64,000 nucleotides of DNA from an uncultured Bacteroidia bacterium (GTDB lineage Bacteria; Bacteroidota; Bacteroidia; Bacteroidales; Prolixibacteraceae), in contig CAIVGL010000078.1 of the NCBI GenBank assembly GCA_903905505.1, positions 62,001-126,000 on the forward strand, in the 5' to 3' direction. Both the position numbers and the translations under genes were made by a program. The notes beneath the pieces are model-generated. The model had not been told where the DNA came from. It saw only the letters and a program-made list of their open reading frames with translations, and did no database searches. Position 1 is the first letter of the stretch, and every line of letters begins with the position of its first letter. Below are positions 55,814 through 64,000 of the stretch, one piece after another.

Positions 55814-56747
55814 AAAGCTCTAAAGTAGATAGATAGGTCTGATTTAGGACACGGCGTATGATGCGGCTAAATGCCCAAGGATAATAGATCCCTAAGGTTA
55901 CAAGTGTGAGTAAGATCTGGCCCCAGATAAACAAGAAGTCACTCCATAAATGCCCATCATAGCCAACAATTAGCTGTTTACCATCCACGATATTGCTCTT
56001 GGTATGCTGGGTAAAATAACGATAAAGTCGAAGGTAAGCCATCGGGAAATAAATACCCAAAGTTAAGACCGCAAGAACAAGTTCACCAGCAATTCGACCC
56101 GTGGCTGGGAAGAATTTTGTCTCCCATTTAATCATGTAATTTTTATACCGAATATCTACCAACCATTTATAGATTAAATAGATATTTGGAGCTAAAGCAA
56201 ACATCACAATAATCTGATAGATCCAAAGGTCGATGTTCGAATTAAGGATGCTAAATAAGATAATACCTAGGACCAAAAATGGGATAAATATGGTAAGAGT
56301 AAGGGTTAGAAACAGTCGAGTTCCCTTACCTCTAAAAGCAAATTTATGAGAGTTATAAACTACACCATGAACAAAAAAGCGGTGTAAATTTCGGATAAAC
56401 CAAGGGATATAAATGCCAATTGAAATAATTGACATCATAATACCCGAGATTACAATACCGATATATTTGTTAGGATGATAATCAACAGAAAGTCGAACCC
56501 CATTGTATTCCAGACTCTGAACGACCAGTTTAACCATATAAAAAAGGAAGACAAAGGCCATTGAAACGACACAAAGCAAGTAGATAAAAAACAGTTTTGA
56601 AGGTCCTTCAGGTGAAACCTCAATTGCTGTAAGTGAAGCCATCTCACCTTGAAGCAAGTAATAGGGGATCATAAAGAAAAAGATGAAAGCGATCCACACA
56701 GGCAAAAACTGACTCCCTTTGAGTGTAAAATTCAAATAGCGCTTCAT
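55803..56747 (-). CDS. DUF898 (YjgN) family membrane protein
   Basis: This 314-residue protein has about eight hydrophobic helices arranged as repeats, each starting with a soluble stretch followed by WxxxFIxxxG/YFPMAYLRLYRYF. The patterns LGIYIPWFIRNLHRFF, TLGIYFPMAYLRLYRYF and TLGIYYPWAFSRIIRR recur at each repeat end, diagnostic of DUF898. Its role is unknown. Its stop codon overlaps the end of the decayed ORF on the other strand. It is probably monocistronic. Confidence 0.88.
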   Translation of the reverse strand: MKRYLNFTLKGSQFLPVWIAFIFFFMIPYYLLQGEMASLTAIEVSPEGPSKLFFIYLLCVVSMAFVFLFYMVKLVVQSLEYNGVRLSVDYHPNKYIGIVISGIMMSIISIGIYIPWFIRNLHRFFVHGVVYNSHKFAFRGKGTRLFLTLTLTIFIPFLVLGIILFSILNSNIDLWIYQIIVMFALAPNIYLIYKWLVDIRYKNYMIKWETKFFPATGRIAGELVLAVLTLGIYFPMAYLRLYRYFTQHTKSNIVDGKQLIVGYDGHLWSDFLFIWGQILLTLVTLGIYYPWAFSRIIRRVLNQTYLSTLELSIV

Positions 56748-56931
56748 TAATTCGGAACTATAAGCTATTAATAATTGAGATATGACTTGAAATATTAGAA
56801 TTCGATAACTACAGGTTGACCTATCAAAATCCTGGGGATAAAATTACAAAGTAAAATTGAGAATAAAGGTAGTAAACCATAATCTTTAGCAAAGACTTAA
56901 CAATTATAGGTTAAACGGAACACGATCAAGA

Positions 56932-58251
56932 TTATCTACTCAAAGCTCTTTCGTGTTTAACAAGCAGTACCAGAAATAGGAATCCGATCAAAAAGAATAC
57001 CCCAATAGATAAAACGGAATAACGCATACTTCCAGTCCACATCTCAATAAGTCCAAAACTAAAGGTTCCAGCAACGGTGGCCATCTTCTCCATAACGTCG
57101 TAGAAACTAAAAAATGAGGTGTGATCTTTCGTTTCAGGGAGCATTTTCGAATACGTTGAACGTGCCAACGACTGCGACCCACCCATGACAAGACCAATAA
57201 AAAGTGCGGCCACAATAAATCCGACTGCATTCTGTATCGTAAAAGCATACAGACAAATCAAGATCCAAATAAAGACAGAGACCAGTAAAGCCTGAACATT
57301 CCCTATTCTGCCAGATAGTTTAGCAAACAGCCAGGCACCTAAAATCGCCACCAGTTGAATAATTAAAATAGTTGGGATCAGGATATCATCCTTTAATCCC
57401 AACTCCTTTTCACCAAATGAAGCAGCCATAAACATGGTCGTCAAAATCCCCATCATCAGGAAGAAAAATGCAATCAGAAAAACACTTAACCGAAATGATT
57501 TCTTGACTTTAATAAATACCGCTTGCAATTCACGATACCCATGGAGCCAAACATGATTACGATCAATATTTTGGCCATACACGTACTTCGGCAGTTTTTT
57601 AAATGTGAGTGAAGAAAAACCAATCCACCAGAGGCAAACGGTAATAAATGCGATCCGAGGTGGCAGATCCGATTGAGTAGAGAGTCCGACCCATTGAGGC
57701 TTCATGATCAACAGCAAATTAAACAGGAGCAAGATCACCCCACCCAGGTAGCCCATCGAATAGCCTCGGGCACTTATCCGATCTTGGTCTTCAGGCTCCG
57801 CTATGACAGGTAAAAAGGAGTTATAAAAAACGATACTACCGCCGTAACCAATGGTGGCAAGGGTAAAAGCAATAATCCCAAGTTCAACATGGCTGGAATC
57901 AAAAAAGTAAAGTAATCCACATCCTGCTGCCCCAAGGAGGGTAAAACCACGCATAAACGCTTTTCGTCTTCCAGAGTAGTCTGCAATAGATGAAAATATG
58001 GGGGATCCCAATGCGACTAAAAGATAGGCTACCGAGATAGCCCACGAATAAAGCACAGTATTGACAACTTTAAAACCAAAGAAATCAACGATAAAGTCAG
58101 ATCCATGGCGTGTGACGGCATTGTAATAAATCGGGAAAATGGTCGAGGCAATGGTCAACTGATAGACAGAGTTGGCCCAATCGTACATCACCCAAGCCTG
58201 AATAACTTTAGGATCACCTTTTTTTAAAACGTTATTTTCTTTTGAAGTCAA
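56932..58251 (-). CDS. MFS transporter, UMF1/Atg22-like
   Basis: This 439-residue permease has about twelve membrane helices. The N-terminal VIQAWVMYDWANSVYQLTIASTIFP-like signature and the central SLARSTYSKMLPETKDHTSFFSFYD identify the UMF1 branch of MFS, related to yeast vacuolar Atg22. The substrate is unknown; amino-acid efflux is proposed for Atg22. It follows apbE by 17 bases on the same strand. Confidence 0.9.
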   Translation of the reverse strand: MTSKENNVLKKGDPKVIQAWVMYDWANSVYQLTIASTIFPIYYNAVTRHGSDFIVDFFGFKVVNTVLYSWAISVAYLLVALGSPIFSSIADYSGRRKAFMRGFTLLGAAGCGLLYFFDSSHVELGIIAFTLATIGYGGSIVFYNSFLPVIAEPEDQDRISARGYSMGYLGGVILLLFNLLLIMKPQWVGLSTQSDLPPRIAFITVCLWWIGFSSLTFKKLPKYVYGQNIDRNHVWLHGYRELQAVFIKVKKSFRLSVFLIAFFFLMMGILTTMFMAASFGEKELGLKDDILIPTILIIQLVAILGAWLFAKLSGRIGNVQALLVSVFIWILICLYAFTIQNAVGFIVAALFIGLVMGGSQSLARSTYSKMLPETKDHTSFFSFYDVMEKMATVAGTFSFGLIEMWTGSMRYSVLSIGVFFLIGFLFLVLLVKHERALSR

Positions 58252-58268
58252 TGGCTTAATTCTTGAAG

Positions 58269-59273
58269 TTAGTTCTCTTTATCGAATTCTATTCCCTTCG
58301 AATATTCAACCTGATAGACACCATTTTCATCGGTATAGATCATGTAGGCTGCAAGTTCTGGATGTTGTTTAAGGACTTTACGTGCCCCTTCGAGACCTAG
58401 CACCATCAAAGGTGTATCATAACCGTCGGCGGTTAGTGCATCAGCAGCAATTACAGTAACGCTTAGCAGACTGTTTTTGAAGGAATAACCGGTATGAGGA
58501 TCGATGATATGGGAATATTTTTTGCCATTCTCTTCAAAATATTTACGGTAGTTGCCAGAGGTGGTGATTGCTCTATTGTCAATTAGGATGATACTCTGTA
58601 GACTTTGTCCAGGAATAGATGCCCCTTCGGCCGGACGATCCAGTCCAATACGCCATCGGCCGCCCAACGAATTTTTCCCTTTGCTCCTCACCTCTCCACC
58701 GATCTCAACCATGAAATTTTTAATGCCATGCGACTCCAGATATCGAAATAGCAGATCTACCGAATAGCCTTGAGCAATAGAGTTTACATCAAGTTTAATA
58801 CCAGGATTAGATTTTATGATTTTTCGGTTTTCTAATCTCACTTTATCCATTCCAACAAATTGAAGCAGACTATCGACGCGAGCAGGGGTCATTTTAATCC
58901 GACTTTCGGGACCAAAACCCCACGCATTCACCAACGGACCAACAGTCAGATCGAAGGCACCATTAGTCTGTTTATGAATCTCGACTGACTTATCATACAG
59001 CTCGATAAACAGGTCGTTTAAAACAACCGAAGTGTCATTTCGATTAATGCGAGAGATGAGCGAGTTCGGAATATAGGCGGAGAATGTTAAGTCGATAATT
59101 TGAAGCAAGGAGTCGACCGTAGGTTTGAAATCCTGATCGGCCAAATCTTCGTAGGTAATGTGATAAGTAGTCCCTTGAGTTAGACCCGAAATCTTCCGAA
59201 AAACGGACGGTTTTTCTTCAGTACAACGAACTAGGATGAGCACAAATAAAATGAAAACAAACAAATATCTCAT
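58269..59273 (-). CDS. apbE: FAD:protein FMN transferase (ApbE)
   Basis: This 334-residue exported enzyme attaches FMN covalently to threonine in flavoproteins such as NqrB/C or RnfG. Motifs are VNSIAQGYSVD, VEIGGEVRSKG, GNYRKYFEENGKKYSHIIDP and the Mg/FAD-binding ADALTADGYDTPLMVLG. The N-terminus (MRYLFVFILFVLILVRC) has a Cys at residue 17, like other ApbE lipoproteins, but with Arg at -1, an unusual lipobox. A -7 box lies 21 bases upstream. It heads a two-gene unit with the UMF1 transporter. Confidence 0.94.
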   Translation of the reverse strand: MRYLFVFILFVLILVRCTEEKPSVFRKISGLTQGTTYHITYEDLADQDFKPTVDSLLQIIDLTFSAYIPNSLISRINRNDTSVVLNDLFIELYDKSVEIHKQTNGAFDLTVGPLVNAWGFGPESRIKMTPARVDSLLQFVGMDKVRLENRKIIKSNPGIKLDVNSIAQGYSVDLLFRYLESHGIKNFMVEIGGEVRSKGKNSLGGRWRIGLDRPAEGASIPGQSLQSIILIDNRAITTSGNYRKYFEENGKKYSHIIDPHTGYSFKNSLLSVTVIAADALTADGYDTPLMVLGLEGARKVLKQHPELAAYMIYTDENGVYQVEYSKGIEFDKEN

Positions 59274-59294
59274 TACCGTTTAGATATAAAAGCT

Positions 59295-59302
59295 CAAAGG
59301 TA
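59295..59302 (-). promoter_or_regulatory. -7 promoter box of apbE
   Basis: TACCTTTG on the minus strand matches TAnnTTTG exactly, 21 bases before the apbE start codon; no -33 TTTG at usual spacing. Confidence 0.45.
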
Positions 59303-59448
59303 AAAAGATCTAGTTATAGCCAGGATAAACCGATTGTTTTTATTGAAAAATATGACTTATTTCATGTACAAAAGGGTGAAATAATTCAATAATTAGAGTA
59401 TTTTTAAACCAACAAAAACCTAACATAGCAACTGACAACTTATAGTAT

Positions 59449-60054
59449 ATGAAAACGATTGTAATTATTGATGACGACCTTAACTTAGCAGAGATTCTAA
59501 GCGAAAAGATCAAATTTATAAAGGGATACAATTGCATCGGTATCTTCCCTGGTCCTACCTCTTATTTAGCGAATAATCTCAAGGCTGATTATATTTTACT
59601 GGATATCTTAATGCCTGACATGAGTGGACTCGATGCCATTCCCTTAATTATAGAACGATTTCCAGAAACGAATATATTGATTCAAACAAGTGTCGATGAT
59701 ACAGATGCCTTGTTTACAGGATTAAAACTTGGTGCAATAGGTTATATCTACAAAGGTTCAACTCAGTCTGAGCTAGCTGAAATATTCGAAATTACCCAAG
59801 CTGGAGGTGCATTTATATCACCTAATATAGCTCGCAAAATGGCAGAGTTTTATCATTCTACAAGAACTTTAACGGAAAGTGTAACCAGTAGAGAGAAGGA
59901 TATTATCGATGGGATATTAGAAGGATACAGCTATAAAATGATTGGTGACAAATACGCCATTTCGATTGATACGGTGAGATCACATATTCGAAATCTGTAC
60001 CAGAAACTGAGCATCAACAGCAAAGCTGAGCTTTTTAATCTAATGCGGAAATAG
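59449..60054 (+). CDS. NarL/LuxR-type response regulator (RR1)
   Basis: This 201-residue protein has a receiver domain at residues 1-120: acid pocket IIDDD, phospho-acceptor D52 in LLDILMP, the Ser/Thr in QTSVDD and Lys in GYIYKGS. A LuxR-type helix-turn-helix occupies about 135-198: VTSREKDIIDGILEGYSYKMIGDKY, then SIDTVRSHIRNLYQKLSI. The linker AGGAFISPNIARKM is typical. It is paralogous to the divergent regulator at 60745 and to the receiver-less protein at 60355. No histidine kinase is adjacent. Confidence 0.94.
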   Translation: MKTIVIIDDDLNLAEILSEKIKFIKGYNCIGIFPGPTSYLANNLKADYILLDILMPDMSGLDAIPLIIERFPETNILIQTSVDDTDALFTGLKLGAIGYIYKGSTQSELAEIFEITQAGGAFISPNIARKMAEFYHSTRTLTESVTSREKDIIDGILEGYSYKMIGDKYAISIDTVRSHIRNLYQKLSINSKAELFNLMRK

Positions 60055-60354
60055 GTAAATTGCTCAACTACACTTATTCTGATTTACTAAAGCCACCTTT
60101 AATAGAGCTGAAGATCTGATTACAATACAGTTACAATATAGTTACACATCAATATGCGACTATAAACTAGGTTGTCATTAAAAAAAATGATTTAATTTTA
60201 TCGCCGAATTAAATCCAAACCAAATAAACCCCGAAGGTTTAAAATTATCGAATCAATCAAGAATCATCAGTTAAGGATCTTTTTTCTCAATTTTCAGATT
60301 ACAGCCTAATAAGGTATTTTAATATTTTGCAGTAGTAACAATGTCATTGGACGC
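60055..60354. other. Intergenic region with phased repeats upstream of the HTH-only gene
   Basis: This 300-base gap holds three tandem 11-base units beginning TTACA (60120-60130, 60131-60141, 60142-60152), separately reported. The remainder is AT-rich with no recognised RNA or core promoter. Confidence 0.4.
60120..60152 (+). repeat. Three tandem 11-base direct repeats
   Basis: The units TTACAATACAG, TTACAATATAG and TTACACATCAA start exactly 11 bases apart, about one helical turn. This places TTACA on the same face of the helix three times, as in arrays of regulator-binding sites. It lies between the two NarL-type regulators' relatives, about 200 bases before the HTH-only gene. Confidence 0.6.
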
Positions 60355-60693
60355 ATGAAAAAATCAGAAGGTCAAAGCGATTCTCATCAAGAGAAAGTTC
60401 TTAACTTAATCGATTCTGGAGATACCTATTTTACCGTAGATATTGCGAAAAAGGTTAACGCATTTTACAAAGCGCTAAAAATTATCAACGAAAATCTCAC
60501 CATTAGAGAACAACGGATAGTTTGGTGTGTGATGGATGGCATGAGTTATGAGCAGATAGTGGAGGATCTATGTATTGCGGAAGGTGACTTCAATGATGAC
60601 ATTCAAAGTATTTACAAAAAACTCAGCATCAATAACGAATCGGAACTTGCCAATCTCCTAAAGAAAAAAGACCTCTTTGGATCTCGATTTTAA
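60355..60693 (+). CDS. Receiver-less LuxR-type HTH protein, relative of RR1/RR2
   Basis: This 112-residue protein aligns with the C-terminal half of the flanking response regulators: GDTYFTVDIAKKVNAFYKA matches GGAFISPNIARKMAEFYHS, and LTIREQRIVWCVMDGMSYEQI and SIYKKLSINNESELANLLKK match the HTH. It starts within the interdomain linker and has no receiver domain. The recognition helix is changed: AEGDFNDDIQ replaces SIDTVRSHIR, losing the basic residues. It may be a truncated paralogue, a dimerisation competitor or a decaying copy. Confidence 0.8.
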   Translation: MKKSEGQSDSHQEKVLNLIDSGDTYFTVDIAKKVNAFYKALKIINENLTIREQRIVWCVMDGMSYEQIVEDLCIAEGDFNDDIQSIYKKLSINNESELANLLKKKDLFGSRF

Positions 60694-60702
60694 AAAAATC
60701 GA
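60684..60702 (+). terminator. Weak AT-rich hairpin over the stop codon of the HTH-only gene
   Basis: An 8-base perfect inverted repeat (TCGATTTT and AAAATCGA, 3-base loop) is followed shortly by GTTTTTAT. The stem is low in GC, so termination is doubtful. Confidence 0.35.
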
Positions 60703-60744
60703 ACCGTTTTTATCTCAAAACACAAGATGAAATTCGGCATCTTC

Positions 60745-61347
60745 CTATTTTAACAGATTAAATAGCTCAGCTTTACTATTTATCTTAAGCTTCTGGTAGA
60801 TATTCTTGATGTGCATCCTGACTGTATTTATGGCTATAGAATGTCTAGCAGCTACTAACTTGTAGCTCAACCCATCTAATATCCCTTTAGCAACATCCTG
60901 CTCTCTACTTGTCAATGTGTTTATTATACTGTTCGAAGAGGAGAAAAAATCAAAGACTTTTTTGGCGATCTCTGGAGTCATAAAGGCACCACCTGATCCA
61001 ATCATCTTTAAAACATGGTTTAAATCCAGACCGATACTACTTTTTTTAATATAGCCTACTGCACCAAGTTTTAAAGCCATAAATACCGAATCTAAATCAT
61101 CGACACTGGAATTTATAATAATATTTGCATTTGAATACTTCTCTAAGATCAATGGAATGGCATCGAGGCCATTCATCTCAGGCATGATGATATCGAGCAA
61201 GACAAAATCAGAAGGTATGTCTTGAGCTAAAAAAGAGAGAGGGCCAACAAATTTATTTAAACAAACAAAGCCATCGAGACCATTAATTTGATCTTCAAGA
61301 ATTTCAGCAATCTGATGATCATCCTCAATTACAACGACAGTTTTCAA
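60745..61347 (-). CDS. NarL/LuxR-type response regulator (RR2)
   Basis: This 200-residue paralogue of RR1 is transcribed toward it. The receiver has VIEDD, phospho-acceptor D52 in LLDIIMP, NSSVDD and GYIKKSS; the LuxR HTH has LTSREQDVAKGILDGLSYKLV and SIAINTVRMHIKNIYQKLKI. Identity with RR1 looks about 50 percent. Both keep the GLDAIPLI stretch after the phospho-Asp. It is convergent with the HTH-only gene, 51 bases apart. The partner kinase is not in the window. Confidence 0.94.
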   Translation of the reverse strand: MKTVVVIEDDHQIAEILEDQINGLDGFVCLNKFVGPLSFLAQDIPSDFVLLDIIMPEMNGLDAIPLILEKYSNANIIINSSVDDLDSVFMALKLGAVGYIKKSSIGLDLNHVLKMIGSGGAFMTPEIAKKVFDFFSSSNSIINTLTSREQDVAKGILDGLSYKLVAARHSIAINTVRMHIKNIYQKLKINSKAELFNLLK

Positions 61348-61650
61348 AATAGAGTTCGATTAAGTTTAAAATAATAGCTAGACCAGGTATGATTTGAAAG
61401 TCGAACTATTAGGTTGTTAAAAGTACAATTCCACCCTTAAAACACACTATAAATTACTAAACACCACATCTTTATGCGATTAAAAATCTTGGAATTAGAC
61501 AAAAAATCGATTGAGTAAGTTTTGTGGGCACAACAATTTTAATGAGTTTTGCAGCAATAAATAACCCATCTATTCATTTTTGCTCTATAGATGTGACAAT
61601 GCAGGATCCGAGGGTAAAAAATGACTTAACTCTAATAAAACAGAATAAAA
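61348..61650. other. Intergenic region, divergent
   Basis: This 303-base AT-rich region lies between divergent RR2 and the thioredoxin-fold gene. Short open frames in it lack any family pattern. No convincing promoter or repeat was found. Confidence 0.3.
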
Positions 61651-63018
61651 ATGAAAATTAAATTATTGATTTTATTCACGATACTTCCATTCTTACTGAG
61701 TGCGCAATACCAGATTAAGTACAATGTAAAAAACTGCAAAGACAGTATAATCTATTTTAAAGGCTGTGTATTTGACGACAATAATTTCATCCCTAAGGAT
61801 ACAATAAAAAGCTATCAGAAGAATTTAAAGAGCACCAGTCTTAAGCCTATTGTTGGAGGGATCTACTATTTACAATTCCCTAAATCTAAGTTGAAAATTT
61901 ATTTCACTTTAGCCAACAGAGACTCGCTGACTTTTAGTTTCTCTGGAGATAAACCTCTTGAGAATATTAAATGTTCAAACAAGTCAAATCAACTATTTTT
62001 CGCATATCAACGCTTAGAGGAGAAATTTAGCACTGTAGATTCAATTTACAAGCAACTACAAACCTCGCGGAAATTTAGCATTTCCCAAAGGGAGGTGTTT
62101 TATAAAGAGAAAAGAGATTCACTTTATAATTTTAGAAGCAAAGCCCTAAAAATTTTAAAACCCAGTGACATTTTAGCTGAGCATTTTAAGACCCTCAACA
62201 CCCTGGATGAATATGTCCCAAGTAAGATTGATTACGAGTCGCGGAAAAAATTCCTTGACAAGTTTAATCTCAATGAGCCCAATCTGCTTTTCACCACTTC
62301 TTTTAAACCTATTCTTACGGAGTATCTATCCTCGTTTCCACAATCGGCTGACTCCATTACAAAAGGGATGGATGAAGTTTTAGCTAAAGTAGATTGCAAA
62401 AGTAAAGCCTACCCTTTTGTATTCGATTTCTTTACTAAACTTATGCGCAATAGAAACATATTAAACAATACTGATGGATATGTTTATTTAATTGAGAAGC
62501 ACCTTAAAAATGGGAAATGCAAACTTGCAGATGCAAAAAAAGCAAAAGAATATCTCGATCAATACTCCAAAATTGCAGCTTTAACGAAAAAAGATACATG
62601 TTTTAATATTGTTCTTAATGACACACTCAATGCACCACAGGACCTACATCTCTTTGCTAGAAAGTTTGATTACACCGTTGTCATGTTCTATGACCCAGAC
62701 TGCGATCATTGTCAGGTGGAGGTACCTAAAATGGATTATGAAATCTCAAGAATTGAAAAGATCTTGAAAATAAAGATTGGAAAGTATGCCGTTTGCAATG
62801 CACCAGGAATATCGAAAAAAAAATGGAGCGATTTTATTCTAAAGTATCAGCTTAAAACTAACTATGTACACGTTTCCATTCCTGCCAACTCAAAAATCCA
62901 GGAACATTTCGATGCCTACACCAATCCTGTTTTTCATCTAATTAACAAGAACATGATATTTGAATCGCAAAAAATTAGTTCGGTATCGTTGCCTAAATTT
63001 TTTGCCACACAACATTAA
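61651..63018 (+). CDS. Exported thioredoxin-fold protein with CDHC motif
   Basis: This 455-residue protein has a signal peptide (MKIKLLILFTILPFLLSAQ). Residues about 20-115 are a DUF4369-like beta domain (VKNCKDSIIYFKGCVF). Residues about 120-310 are helical, charged and without a recognised family. From about 325 comes a thioredoxin-like domain with YDPDCDHCQVEVPKM (C351-D-H-C354) and a later cis-Pro candidate in YTNPVFHLINKN. This DUF4369 - helix - thioredoxin layout, as with DUF5106 proteins, is common in Bacteroidota and is taken as periplasmic disulfide reduction. It lies after RR2 and converges on the OmpA-like gene. Confidence 0.85.
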   Translation: MKIKLLILFTILPFLLSAQYQIKYNVKNCKDSIIYFKGCVFDDNNFIPKDTIKSYQKNLKSTSLKPIVGGIYYLQFPKSKLKIYFTLANRDSLTFSFSGDKPLENIKCSNKSNQLFFAYQRLEEKFSTVDSIYKQLQTSRKFSISQREVFYKEKRDSLYNFRSKALKILKPSDILAEHFKTLNTLDEYVPSKIDYESRKKFLDKFNLNEPNLLFTTSFKPILTEYLSSFPQSADSITKGMDEVLAKVDCKSKAYPFVFDFFTKLMRNRNILNNTDGYVYLIEKHLKNGKCKLADAKKAKEYLDQYSKIAALTKKDTCFNIVLNDTLNAPQDLHLFARKFDYTVVMFYDPDCDHCQVEVPKMDYEISRIEKILKIKIGKYAVCNAPGISKKKWSDFILKYQLKTNYVHVSIPANSKIQEHFDAYTNPVFHLINKNMIFESQKISSVSLPKFFATQH

Positions 63019-63022
63019 CAGA

Positions 63023-64000
63023 TTATTTATTCAATACTTTACCATCTGAGAAGTCACCTATCTTCTGCTTTACAGCTTCGCCTCTCAACAAACCAGGTAT
63101 AAAGATCTCGGTTCGGCGATTTTCTCGCTGTTGCTCTGGTGTTAACTCCATGTTGTTTGATGACTTATTGACAGGTTGTGACTCACCATACCCCGTTCCC
63201 GATATCCGTGAACGGTCGATACCTTTTGAAACTAGGTAATCAACAGCTGCATCGGCACGCTTTTGGGATAGTATTTGATTAGAATGTTTTGATCCTCTGT
63301 TGTCCGTATGTGAGCTAAGTTCAACTTTAATTTCAAGATTTTCTTTCATCAAGGTCACCAACGGATCTAGTTCTAGAGCAGACTGAGGCAAGATGTCCCA
63401 TTTATTATAATCGTAATAGATATTGCGCAAAACAATCTTTTCATTAACCTGCAGATCCATATAAACAGTATCTCTACTTACCTTGCCTGGCTTTGAGTCA
63501 TCAATAACTAAGCGCTGGTCTTTATCCTTATAACCGAATGCCACCACAGCAACATGGTTAACAAGTTTATTATCGAGAACCGCGGTCACAACTCCATCAG
63601 AAGCCGTAAAAGATTTATTCCCATTCGAGTAGTTAACAGATGCTATTGCCAATGGTTTTCTAGACTTAGAATCCACAACAACCAGTATATGCTGATAATA
63701 TATCTTAACTTGAGGTGGGATAAACTTCTCGAAATTTAGCTTATAAATATCATCACTACCAATGCCCGGCCGATCGGAAGTAAAAAATCCAAATGTATTG
63801 GTAAGGGAAAGTGTCATGGCAAAATCGTCACTTGGCGTATTAATTGGCTCGGGAAATGGCACCACACTTAATGCTGAATCTTTAAGATTGACAAAGAAAA
63901 GATCGAATCCCCCTTTTGTTTGGTGCCCTTTTGAAGCAAAAATTAAATACCTATTCGAATAATTACTCCCTGTTAAGAATGGGAATTCATCTTTTTGTGG
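63023..64000 (-). CDS. PD40 - OmpA-family envelope protein (N-terminus beyond window)
   Basis: The frame is open from the stop at 63023 to the last base of the window (326 residues seen), so a GTG at 63865 is not the true start. The first about 80 residues are the end of a PD40-type beta-propeller (YSNRYLIFASKGHQTKGGFDLFF, then FGFFTSDRPGIGSDDIYKL). A carboxypeptidase-like beta domain follows (DSKSRKPLAIASVNYSNG). The C-terminal OmpA peptidoglycan-binding domain has IYYDYNKWDILPQSALELD, VELSSHTDNRGS, NQILSQKRADAAVDYLVSKGI and ENRRTEIFI. Such proteins anchor the outer membrane to peptidoglycan and occur with type IX secretion or gliding systems. It converges on the thioredoxin-fold gene, with four bases between stops. 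Confidence 0.92.
   Translation of the reverse strand, partial: PQKDEFPFLTGSNYSNRYLIFASKGHQTKGGFDLFFVNLKDSALSVVPFPEPINTPSDDFAMTLSLTNTFGFFTSDRPGIGSDDIYKLNFEKFIPPQVKIYYQHILVVVDSKSRKPLAIASVNYSNGNKSFTASDGVVTAVLDNKLVNHVAVVAFGYKDKDQRLVIDDSKPGKVSRDTVYMDLQVNEKIVLRNIYYDYNKWDILPQSALELDPLVTLMKENLEIKVELSSHTDNRGSKHSNQILSQKRADAAVDYLVSKGIDRSRISGTGYGESQPVNKSSNNMELTPEQQRENRRTEIFIPGLLRGEAVKQKIGDFSDGKVLNK

Noticed and set aside
61542..61661. Short 39-codon open frame before the thioredoxin-fold gene
   Set aside because: No signal peptide, family pattern or ribosome-binding context, and it overlaps the start of the real gene.
63863..63865. GTG as the start of the OmpA-family gene
   Set aside because: The frame continues upstream to the window edge with PD40-type sequence, so the true start is outside.

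Overview
The window is chromosomal DNA from a member of the Bacteroidota, probably Bacteroidales or Marinilabiliales-like, though this was read by eye only. The reasons are: start codons that mostly lack Shine-Dalgarno sequences; promoters of the TTTG / TAnnTTTG type; exported glycosidases of families GH92, GH38, GH2 and GH29; a MaeB-type malic enzyme fused to a phosphotransacetylase-like domain; a ribosomal protein S16 with a long acidic tail; and DUF2807, DUF4136 and PD40-OmpA proteins. No rRNA, tRNA, CRISPR array or insertion sequence was recognised.

Positions 1-25217 hold a glycan-degradation locus. On the minus strand are a GH38 alpha-mannosidase (cut by the left edge) and a GH92 alpha-mannosidase. 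Next come two tandem, paralogous exported proteins of about 900 residues that I do not recognise, and an MMPL/RND transporter with its own promoter. A five-gene minus-strand operon follows (22576 down to 13474): GH29 fucosidase, ROK sugar kinase, GH2 beta-mannosidase-like enzyme, six-hairpin glycosidase and a transglutaminase-fold protein. A divergent second GH29 and a convergent alpha/beta hydrolase complete the block. The set could remove alpha-mannose, beta-mannose and fucose, as expected for N-glycans. The transglutaminase-fold protein carries an RCGE...H...CE pattern like that of peptide:N-glycanases, so it may be the enzyme that releases the glycan from protein. No SusC/SusD pair is visible.

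Positions 25436-41120 are mostly housekeeping: malic enzyme, an EamA permease, Mfd, a Tyr-rich exported protein, a DUF4136 lipoprotein, LysA, a GT2-like protein and the tRNA threonylcarbamoyladenosine enzyme TsaC. A DUF2807 protein, RimM, S16 and a small lipoprotein follow. Two of the intergenic regions carry sigma-54-like -24/-12 elements.

Positions 41121-54467 are core genes: dnaE, thioredoxin, an operon mutL - rhomboid - rhomboid - EEP phosphatase/nuclease, the YifB/ComM ATPase, inorganic pyrophosphatase and a bifunctional-nuclease - thyA - folA operon.

Positions 54468-64000 are more accessory. They hold an SdpR-SdpI pair with a clear operator and a decayed downstream ORF, a DUF898 membrane protein, and an apbE - MFS operon. 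Then come two paralogous NarL-type response regulators flanking a receiver-less HTH relative, a thioredoxin-fold protein, and the C-terminal part of a PD40-OmpA protein that runs off the right edge.
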